64,000 bases of DNA from Epichloe hybrida (lineage: Eukaryota > Ascomycota > Sordariomycetes > Hypocreales > Clavicipitaceae), in contig JAFEKR010000027.1 of NCBI GenBank assembly GCA_019022495.1, positions 186,001 to 250,000 of the forward strand, in the 5' to 3' direction. Position 1 is the stretch's first letter; each line of letters opens with the position of its first letter. The notes beneath the pieces were generated by a model. That model saw nothing but the letters and a program-made list of their open reading frames with translations. It had not been told where the DNA came from and did no database searches. The position numbers and the translations under genes were made by a program. Below are positions 55,236 through 64,000 of the stretch, in pieces.

Positions 55236-56127
55236 ATGGCTACCCGCACTCTCGAGACGCGCTTCGAGCGCCTGGTCGTTGCAGATGACAACGATGGCGG
55301 CCAAGGCACCGGCAAGCTCCATGCCAAGGGCAAGGTAAGCGGTTCTTCCCTTTTCCCCCTCGGATGGGAAAAAAAAAAAAAAGATGCTCACGGGGCCGTT
55401 CTTTACGTCTTTACGCATTGGCGTCGCAGACAAGAGAGAGAGAGAAACGAGAGCTGACACCTTTTATCTTTGTTGTCTGTCATGGCGCAGACGCTGGCAT
55501 CGTCGTCGTCATCAGGACAAGCCCCCCCGGGAGGCTCTCGCACACAGCTATTCAAGGTTTCTTTGCAGTCCCAGACGCACAGCGCCGTCGCCGCCGTGAC
55601 TCTCCCCTCGCAAGCCGCCCAGCGAAAAGCCAACAATACCGCGTCTCCCACGCGCAAGCCGGTGCCGTCCTCGTCGAGCAGCAGCAGCAGCAGCAGTGTC
55701 GACGACGCCGAGGGCAAAGGCGCCCTCGTCTGCCAGCCTCGCGTGCCCAGGCAGTTCCACCTGGGCATGTTCGAGATTGGGCGGCCGCTGGGCAAGGGCA
55801 AGTTCGGGCGCGTGTACCTCGCCCGAGAGCGCTCCAGCGGCTTCATCTGCGCGCTCAAGGTGCTGCACAAGAACGAGCTGCAGAGCGGCGGCGTGGAGCG
55901 CCAGGTCCGTCGCGAGATCGAGATCCAGAGCAACCTTCGCCACCCCAACGTCTTGCAGATGTTCGGCCACTTCCACGACAACAAGCGCGTGTTCCTGATC
56001 CTCGAGTTCGCCGGCAAGGGCGAGCTGTACAAGCATCTCCGCAGGGAGAGCCGCTTCCCCGAGTGGAGGGCCGCGCAGTACATTGCTCAGATGGCGTCTG
56101 CCCTGAGGTATCTGCACCGCAAGCACG

Positions 56128-56159
<32 letters not shown>

Positions 56160-56661
56160 CTGGTCGGCATCCATGGCGAGCTCAAGATTTCGGATTTCGG
56201 CTGGAGCGTGCATGCTCCCAACAACAGGCGGAAGACCATGTGCGGCACCCTGGACTACTTGCCGCCCGAGATGATCAAGCCCGGGTCATCCGAGAACTAC
56301 TACACGGAAAAGGTCGACCTGTGGAGCTTGGGTGTGTTGACGTACGAGTTTCTTGTCGGCGAGGCGCCCTTTGAGGACACGCCCGTCATGACGCAGCGGA
56401 GGATAGCGAGGGCCGACATGTCTGTCCCGTCGTTTGTCAGCTCCGAGGCGGCTGATCTCATCAAGCGGGTACGTCCATCTAGAGCTGGCTTGACTGTGCT
56501 TGGTTCTTGTCGTGTCTGTTTTTCTGCTAACTAGGCGCCCACAGCTTCTTGTGCTTGACCCGGAGAAGAGAATCTCTCTTGACCAGGTTCAGGTTCATCC
56601 TTGGATCCTGAAGCACTGCGTCAAGGGAGAGCGGGCGAGCAACCGCGAGAGAGGATGTTGA
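55236..56661 (+). CDS. ARK1/IPL1: Aurora-type serine/threonine kinase
   Basis: A 397-residue chromosomal passenger complex kinase controlling kinetochore-microtubule attachment and cytokinesis. Exons are 55236-55334, 55491-56468 and 56545-56661; all introns phase 0. The N-terminal 120 residues are Ser/Gln-rich and non-catalytic. The kinase domain shows the Gly loop GKGKFGRV near residue 133, Lys in [10 protein letters not shown], Glu in [14 protein letters not shown], catalytic HRDIKPEN near 247, Aurora-specific DFGWSVHAP near 268 and the activation loop [16 protein letters not shown], with the Thr phosphorylated in family members. Exon 3 completes the last helices ([20 protein letters not shown]). 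Intron 1 has a 14-nt A run on the sense strand. Convergent with ATP23, 374 bp apart. Confidence 0.94.
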
Positions 56662-57035
56662 AGCATTGAGGTGTGGGCATAATATGCGAAACAGTTGACC
56701 ATATGTCTGAGTTGAATTGTCCCGGAAATAATGAGGACGCAAACGGAGTTGGGTGTTTGATGATTTGATCGGTTTCTTTTCTTTTTTTCACGTCGATTTC
56801 GTCTCGGCGTTTCACACGCATGGAATGGAGTCATTGATATCATTCGTATAATTATCGTTGATGGTCTCGTATACGCTCTCGTCATCGATTCCATAGCTCT
56901 TTCACGACTTCTTCCTGGATGACGAAACTTGTCCGTTATTGGCAGCACATTACTATAAGGTATTTGCCGATTCTGGGCATCATCAATGCACTACTGTACA
57001 GAAAGTTATCGTGACATGGCCTCATGCCCCCCCCG
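56662..57035. other. Intergenic between convergent genes
   Basis: 3' flanks of the Aurora kinase and ATP23 genes. No gene. Confidence 0.5.
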
Positions 57036-57991
57036 TCACCTATATACCTCATCAAACGGCCTGGTATCGGCAAAGCATGAATCCCAGACCTCGTTGACGA
57101 CCTTTGTGGCCTGGACATCGTCCTTGCACCGTGGTCGGGCCATGACCGATTGTATGGCTCTTCTTCGCACGCAGTTCTGGAACTGTTGAGTGACTGACCA
57201 CTGGCCACGCGTAAAGAATTCTCTCGTCCATCGGCATTCGCCGCTGAGCATTGAAGCCCGAATCTGCAAAGAGTCAACGCGTCAGTGAGATGGCGTCATG
57301 GAGGTGTCGGATTTCCCCAAGACAAGAACCCAACCAATGGTGTGTGTTTGTCAATGACACTCTCTCGTTGCCCGGATTCGCGGCTCACCTCTGTGCACGC
57401 AGCATGCTTCAAGTCCTTGTCTCCCGTCCAGTCCATCTTCCATCGCAGATGATCCCACGCATGCACCATTTCGTGTGCGACCGTGTCCTCCATGTGCTTA
57501 CGGTCCCGCATCTCGTTGGCGCAAACCAGGATGCCGTGCTTGGGATCGAAGCCGCCGGCCTGGCGGTTCACGGTGCCGTCTTCCCCGAGCCGTGACGGAC
57601 ACCGACGACAGACAACGTTGGACGCGTCAAGCTTGCCGTCGAGGTCTTTGATCCTGTCCGAGAGGAAGCGAACCACGGGGGAGTGGACGAAGAGCCAATC
57701 CCGGTACTCTTCGCAGCGCTTGCAGTCCCGCTCCTCGTGGACTTTGTAGCGCCATTCTCGGTAGTGGAACTGGCCTTCCCTCGTCATCCGCCCGGACAGC
57801 ATGTTGAAGTAGTTCATCCACCACTTGGTTTCTGGGTCGAAGCCCGTGCGGGCAGCATCGTTGACGAGCTCCTGGGGCCGCCCATTTGGGTGCCTCGCAT
57901 TGGCGTTTGCGTTTGCGTTTGCTTTTACATTTCCGTCGTCGCTTGGCGCGCCAGCTTCCGACGCAGACGGCGTGGCGCTCGAAGACGCCAT
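57036..57991 (-). CDS. ATP23: Mitochondrial inner membrane protease Atp23
   Basis: A 276-residue metalloprotease of the intermembrane space that processes Atp6 and helps assemble ATP synthase. Exons are 57991-57389 and 57263-57036. After a low-complexity N-terminus (Ala/Asn repeats [12 protein letters not shown]), the conserved body has [17 protein letters not shown], cysteine pairs in [10 protein letters not shown] and CRRCPSR, and [20 protein letters not shown]. The zinc motif HEMVHAWD (HExxH) is near residue 170. Exon 2 gives the C-terminal helices with [14 protein letters not shown] and a final [13 protein letters not shown]. The numerous cysteines suit oxidative import. Same strand as PAN1, 825 bp upstream on the map. 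Confidence 0.92.
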
Positions 57992-58815
57992 CTCCTGATA
58001 ATCTCGTTGCAACCCCAGGAGCAGAAGCGACGGCCTGGCCCTTTTGAACTCGTTTATCAGGGAGGGGGGGTTCCTTTTTTTTTTTGTGCTTTCCCGTCTT
58101 CTCGGCCTCCTCCCCTTTTTTGCCCCCTCTCCTTGTTTTATTTTCTTTGCGTCAAATGCGGCCGCCAGGCTTCAGAACGGTCGGCAGATGATGTTTTGGG
58201 TCGAGCTTTTGCGGGTTCTCGCGTTAGAGGGGCGGAGGCTTCGGAAGACGTAGCAAGAGAGAGAGAGATGAAGGCCAGTGTTTTCTTAGGAAAGGGCATT
58301 TCGCGTTAGTCCCAGTCTAGATTTGAGGTCACTTGAGGTCACCCCCTTTTGCCAGCTAGGAAAAGTGGGTTTATCTGCTTCCTTATAGCGTTGTTTAGGC
58401 TACCAATAAGAAAGATGGAAATTCCCATGTTATGTATGTATGCGCTTAAGAATTTAGAGGGGAGCCAGCAACCAGAGGAAATCGCAACAAACGCCGACTA
58501 TTGGCAAAATTGCCTCTCTTATGGAAAGGTCAAGTAACTCCCGCTTGGTGTGTTCAAAACCAAGGTCTCTTTTTCTTCTGCCTACCATGTAAACAACGAG
58601 GCCATGGCCATTTCAAATGAGATCGATTGGTACCGTGTAACATTCAAACTAATCACCTTAAAGGCCCTTTGATTTCTTCTTCCCCCTTCCCTCCAAAATC
58701 CATGCCGTATTACATAGATTCAACTACTCTTTGCGGCACAGGTTCCCGTACTTCGTAGTAAACATTTTCTCGCTCTGTGAGCAAGGATTCCCTCGGTTTG
58801 ATCCATGGGACTCAT
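57992..58815. other. Intergenic, ATP23 promoter and PAN1 3' flank
   Basis: T-rich stretches near 58074-58086 and 58118-58150, a GA repeat at 58255-58268 and no supported reading frame. Confidence 0.5.
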
Positions 58816-61800
58816 TCAATCTAAAACACGACCGGCAACTGCGGACACGCTCTTGTCGTTTGTCTTGGTCTTCTTGAGACTCCTGCCCAGCTGGATCTCA
58901 CTCAAGAGGCCTGCCGGGCGACCACCCGAGGGGATGGGAGCAGTCGGTGCATCGCCCATTGGTGGTGGGGGAGGCGGAGGCGGAGGCGGAGGACCTCCTC
59001 CAGCGCCAGGCATTAGTGGCGGAGGAGGAGCTGCTCCGGTAGGTGGCATCGGCGGTGGCGGAGGAGGGCTTGAGGGAGCAGCAGAGTCAGGCATTGGGGG
59101 TGGTGGAGGAGGAGGAGGAGGAGAAGAAGGAGATGTTGGTCCATTGCTTTCTGGCATGGGAGGAGGTGGTGGTGGTGCAGCTGGAGCACCTGAGCTTGGG
59201 ACTGGCGGAGGCGGCGGCGGCGGCGATGCAATAGGAGCATCGTTTGCTGGTGCAGGGCTAGCTGATGTCGAATTTCTTCCAGCAGCAGACAGTGGCCGGG
59301 GAGGTGCCATAGTGCCGAATAAGATGGAAGCCAACTGGGCAGCATTTCCACCCCCAGGTCGATCATCATCGGAATCCTCGTCATCGTCCTTGTCAGAGCC
59401 CCAATCTTCCGAGTCTGCTCGCTTCCTGGAGACCGGTCCGGTGGGAGCCGGAGTAGCCTGGGCCATCATCCTGTGGAAGGGGTTGGTTGACGGATCGGAT
59501 CGCGGAACTGGAGGAGCAGTTGCAACTACTGAGCCAGGAGGCGTAGAGTCCTGGGATTGACCTGTAGAAGTTGCTTCACCAGGCTGCGACATCATCTTGT
59601 GATAGGGATTTTTGCTCTCAGTGTCTGCTGGCGGAGACGTGACGACCGTGGGAACCGGTGGCGGCGAGCTGGGCTTCCTCTCCATGTCTTGGTTCACGAT
59701 CTGGCTTCCGCTAGGGGTTGATTCCTGAGGGGTGATTTGGCCGGGCCCTTCCTCATCAGAGGAGCTGTCATCGTCAAGCGCCTCCAGCTGGCGTTGAAGC
59801 TCAAGTTCACGCTGTTTAGCTGCTTCGATTTCTGCACGTCTTGCGGCCATTTTGGATTCCTTCTCCTTGGCTTCGGCCACAGCTGCCTTCTTCCGCTTCT
59901 TCTCTTCCTCTTTGCGTAGCTTACCCTGCCTTACTTGCTCTTCGAGAGCCTTTAAACGAGCTGCAGCGTCTTCTTGCTCTTTCGCAAACTCGTTTTCTTT
60001 CTCTCTCGCATTTTCCCTGCAGGCGAGTTAGTAACGTTGGAACATTGAGAAGACAAAAACAAATGATCTCGGGTGTGGCCTACTCCATCTCTCGGGTCTC
60101 TCGATGTTGCTCCTCTCTCTCTCTTGTAAGCCTTGCCTCCTCGGCGACCTTGGCGGCGTGCTCCTCTTCTGCCTTCTTCGCAGCATCCTGCTCCGACGTG
60201 TCTGCTTTGCCGCTTTTTCTTGTTGGAGGCGGCGGCGGCGCTCTACTTCCAGCCTTGTGCGCGTCTGAGGCTGGTGCAGGAGGAGGCACACCTTGCTCAT
60301 CAGCCAGGCGAGCCTTTCTCTCGGTTTCTCTTCGGGCGTCGTCTTCTTCGGCTTGCTTCAGTCTGGCGGCTCGCTCGGCTCGTTGCGCAGCTGGTTCGCC
60401 GCTCTTAGCCGGGGCTTTGATACCCAGGGCAGCTAGACGCTCGGCCATGCGCTGCTCGGCCTGCTGTTTGATGTACGCCGCTCTCTCTTCTGGCGTCTTG
60501 TAGGAAGAGTAGGAGCCCCCTCCTGCAGCTGACGGAGTGGCAGTTCGAGAGGCAGCAATGGGCTCCTCCTGACGAGGGCTGGCAACTCTTTCCGGTCGAG
60601 ATTGTTCAAGAACGGGCGCCGGTCGGGCAGGTCGCCTATCTTGAGCACGAACACGTGCGGCACGGCTTTCGCGCTGCAGGTCAAAGATGAAGTCTCGAAC
60701 CTCATCTTCAACTCCGAGACCATCTTCCCAGCGACGCTTCTCGTGTTCACTCGAGTTGTCCTGACCACCTTCCTTGAGACTATCTTCGATACCACGGGCA
60801 AAATCGCGAACGCTTTCTTCCACGTCGCGGACCATGCTCTCGTTACCCTCTTTCTCGGATTTTATCTTGATTGTTTCGTCTTCAAGTCTCTTGGGAGCGT
60901 TGGTGTCTTCTGTGGCCACATCAATCTTCTTTCCTGTCAGTGCAGCAGTGCGCTGCTGCATCATGGCCTTGGCCCTGGCCTTCAGTCGATCACTTTCCGT
61001 GATGGTGCCACCAGGACCCGTTCCCACAATCTGAGGACCACTATTGGGGTGCGCCTTGGCATCTTTGAGACGGAATAATTCAAGACGTGCTTCCATAATA
61101 GCCTTTTCGGTCCTGCGGACTTGAGAAGCCAACTCCGGGACCTTGTCCTTGAGGTTTTGGAGTTGACGCTTCAAGGATCGACGTTCGGCGTCCGAGTCCC
61201 CAGTGACCAGCGCAGCATCAGGATGGGCATCAATGTCGCTTTGAATGCGGCGAATGCGACGATACAACTCTTCTGACTCCTTGCGGTCTCGTCGGTCCAA
61301 AATGTCGTCTTCCTCGTGGTTCTTCTCGTCCGCAAAGTCCATTGCATCCAGAAGAACCTGCTTCTCCTTGATCTTCTTCCTGAGCTGGTCAAGAGTGGCA
61401 TCTTCATTGGAGCCGACCGATGCAGGAGACTCGGATCGCGGGGAAGAATTTCCAAGTCTCCGGCGAGCGCTGGATCGATAGCCGAAGTCTTCGTCGTCAT
61501 TCCGGAACACAGTAGCGTCTTTGCGACCCCCTTGTACTCCCGCACCACTGGCTCTGAAAGATCGATTCTTCATATAACTGACGCCAGTTTTCTGAGGTAG
61601 GAGAGCGGCACCGGAATTCTTTCGAAAGTCTGACTCCTGGTTCAACATGGACTTTACAGTGCCAATGGACTGGCTGAAATTGCGAGTGGAAGGCGGAACT
61701 AGCTCAGGAGGCAGCGTGTTGGGCAACGGGTACCCATTGAGTTTTCTGTAGATCAAATGCATGGCTACAGCGAACTCGTCAAGGTCCAGGCGACCCTTGT

Positions 61801-63310
61801 TTCCATTATCAGACAAGGTCCAGACTCGTTCTAGATCGGGTTTTTCCAGACCGCTTTGGCCGAAAATCTCAATGGCTTGGTCACCGCCAATGTGTCCTTT
61901 ACCGAAGCCATCCCATACGCGGAAAAGGGAATCATATCGTGTCTTCTCTTCCTTGGTAATTGCCCATGGAATAACAGCATTGCCCTGAAGTCCTTGTGTT
62001 GTGAACGAGCCTGCCTCACGACCCTGCTGGGGCATCATCCTGGCCTGTAATGCATCAATATTAGGTAGTCCCGAGGCAGGTGCGTTGACCAGACCCCACT
62101 GCCCGGGCCGTCCAGTTGGTTGAGCATTCAATGATGCGGCCATGCCACTATCGTTTAGCCCCTGGCCAAAGCCTGTAGGCATTGGTGGCATTGGTGGCAT
62201 AGGAGGTCTGGGCCCCTGATATCCAGTGGGCTGAGGATTCTGCATGCCAGGGTATCCAGTTTGTTGGGCTTGGAACCCCTGTGGCAGGCCGCCAAAGCCA
62301 GTTTGTTGACCCAGGAATCCAGTCATTTGAGACTGAAGTAGTTGAGAATTGGACGACTGCGACTGTTGGGTAGCATTGGGCGTCGAGTTGTCGTTGCGCA
62401 AGCTCGGGGCGTTGGTAGCCGCCGCAGAGGAGGAAGCTTCATCCACCACACTAAAACTAATGATGTCGACCATGCTAGATACCTCATTCTTGATGTTTTC
62501 CGGCAGAGTCGCTGGGAGAGACTTTCCTGTCATCTTCAGATTGCACAAATACATGGCAAGCGCAAATTCAGGAAAGTATAACTGTCCCGCCCGGGTGGTG
62601 TCGGCCAATGTCCTTTGCGAAAGAAAAAAAAAAGAAGGAAAATCAAAGTCAGTCTCGTCAGTATACATGTATGTGTGCTTGAGTAAAACGAACCAAATTT
62701 GAGAGAGTGTGTCCCCGTCCAGTCGCGACCGCAGCAAAAGATCTCTTGCTTTGTCACCAGACATGGTGGTCGAGCTCTCGCCCACGGCTGACTTGAAAAG
62801 TGTCTCAAACTTGGACTGGTCTTGAGCGGTAATAAATGAAAGTCTGATGTTGGGGATTTTATTAGTCTCAGCACGTCGTCCCTGAGGCTTGGAGGCCCCT
62901 CCAGTGTAAAAAGAGGCGGCCATCTCTGTAAAGCCTGTGGGTTGGGGCTTCATGGGAGGCGGAGGAGGAGCTGGGCTCGACGATTGCGCTGGCGAGGACG
63001 AAGGAAATCCCATCGGCTGAGGGGGCTGGAATCCTGTCTGTGATGGCGGCGGCGGCTGCTGCTGGTATTGCTGCTGGTATTGTGAGGGGATCAAGGGCAT
63101 AGGCGGCAACGCTCCTGTCTGGTAGCTCTGTTGCGGTTGGGCACCGGGGAAGCCCGTGTACTGCTGCTGAAGAGGCTGGGATGCATGCGGCAGACTAGTC
63201 TGTTGGGTCTGCATTGGGAAACCAGTGTATTGCTGTTGCAGCGGCTGCTGTGCAAAGCCAGTGGGCTGCGGCGCAAATGGGCTCGGCTGAGGCTGTTGTG
63301 GTTGTTGATG

Positions 63311-63344
<34 letters not shown>

Positions 63345-63439
63345 CTACCAGGTCCTAAAGGACCGAGGGATCCGCCATACTGTTGAGCGCCCGGACGTTG
63401 GCTGTTTCCGCCTAAGAAAGCATTGGAGCTGGAATACAT
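58816..63439 (-). CDS. PAN1: Actin cytoskeleton-regulatory complex protein Pan1
   Basis: A 1491-residue endocytic coat scaffold that activates Arp2/3 at cortical actin patches with End3 and Sla1. Exons are 63439-62694, 62612-60084 and 60016-58816. The Gln-rich N-terminus carries YTGF/QPTGF repeats, several fitting the Prk1-family phosphosite LxxQxTG (LQQQYTG twice, LQSQMTG). EH domain 1 (residues about 195-290) is completed by the first splice ([20 protein letters not shown]). EH domain 2 (about 463-560) shows [20 protein letters not shown] and [19 protein letters not shown] long charged coiled-coil follows. The C-terminus has polyproline runs and a WH2-like end ([18 protein letters not shown]). 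I start at [13 protein letters not shown], skipping an in-frame extension without family character. Confidence 0.93.
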
Positions 63440-64000
63440 GATGGGATTGCGGCAGTCCGGTTTGCACAACAAGGCCGAAGTCGAGATGCGAACGTGGCAA
63501 TGGACCGATTCGCGATGTGGTTCCCAGGTGTGTTCGTCGGGCGGAGCGAGAAGCTCCGCAATGGGTTGGTTGGTAGGATGGCAACGGAGGTGCGGCAAAG
63601 CAATCGAGATGCTCGAGAAAATGCTGAGAAGCGAAGAGTCACGTTGGAGAGGAGACACTCGGACGAAGGCAGGTCTGTCGGTCGGTCACACGAGGGATGG
63701 GAAATGTGGCGGGAGTGAGGACCGGAGAAGAGCTGCACCGGGTCTGGCGTCTGGCGTCTGGCTCAGAAAAGGATGGCGAAAGCTCCCAATGGCTGAGCCC
63801 ATGCCTATAGTGGGGTTTCCAGTGGGTGTACACCACTGTACAGGCCCCCACCCTATTGCATGACACACATCGAATGTCTCGACGGTGCGCTGAGAAGCCC
63901 CCAATTTGCATCCACACACAGACCAGACAGAGACTGCCCTGCTTATCCGAGGTCCCGCACTGCGCTTCTCACCACTTCTCACCACCTCTTCCTGCAACTC
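63440..64000. promoter_or_regulatory. Upstream region of PAN1, window end
   Basis: Expected promoter and 5' leader of PAN1. It has no TATA that I trust and no other gene. Short frames on both strands appear spurious. The CACCACTTCTCACCACTTCTCACCACC repeat lies at the window end. Confidence 0.4.

Overview
This window is a stretch of nuclear DNA from a filamentous ascomycete. It is most likely a Sordariomycete, and Hypocreales is my best guess from the protein families; the species cannot be fixed from sequence alone. The evidence is many short spliceosomal introns (49-185 nt, GT-AG, with CTAAC/CTGAC-type branch sites), GC-rich coding DNA, wide non-coding spacers full of homopolymer runs, and typical fungal families (Zn2Cys6 and bZIP factors, 2EXR and F-box proteins, GH76/Dfg5, PAN1, MRH4, ATP23, TIP41). 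I reconstructed exon-intron structures by hand. In every multi-exon gene the exons sum to a whole number of codons and rejoin conserved motifs.

The left half (1-32 kb) is gene-poor and accessory-like: an amino-acid permease, a small bZIP factor, an F-box-like protein, a membrane-anchored alpha/beta-hydrolase, an orphan coding-like fragment, an aldo/keto reductase, an acidic 2EXR protein, a GH76 cell-wall enzyme, a small secreted protein and a Zn2Cys6 transcription factor. The 3-6 kb and 9 kb spacers carry AT-rich, inverted-repeat islands that look like old MITE-type insertions.

The right half (30-64 kb) is denser and mostly conserved housekeeping: RCC1 (Ran exchange factor), a divergent succinate-CoA ligase beta-like gene, a SANT/Myb-like protein, IWR1 (RNA polymerase II import), a CBM48 protein, MRH4 (mitochondrial RNA helicase), an unassigned nuclear protein, TIP41 (TOR signalling), one tRNA-Arg(CCT), an unassigned Cys-cluster protein, Aurora kinase, ATP23 (mitochondrial protease) and PAN1 (endocytic actin patches). 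A gene-poor 4.3 kb gap (34.8-39.1 kb) holds several minisatellites.

I see no biosynthetic gene cluster, CRISPR array, rRNA or intact transposon. The observations most worth a second look are: a 15-nt micro-exon that completes the zinc cluster of the Zn2Cys6 factor; a duplicated promoter module with TGACTCA sites ahead of a TATA box and a 5' leader made of CTA/CTG/CTT repeats; a succinate-CoA ligase beta paralog with a substituted metal ligand and a lost C-terminus; the over-represented palindrome TACATGTA in non-coding DNA; and sense-strand poly(C) runs inside introns of three neighbouring genes.
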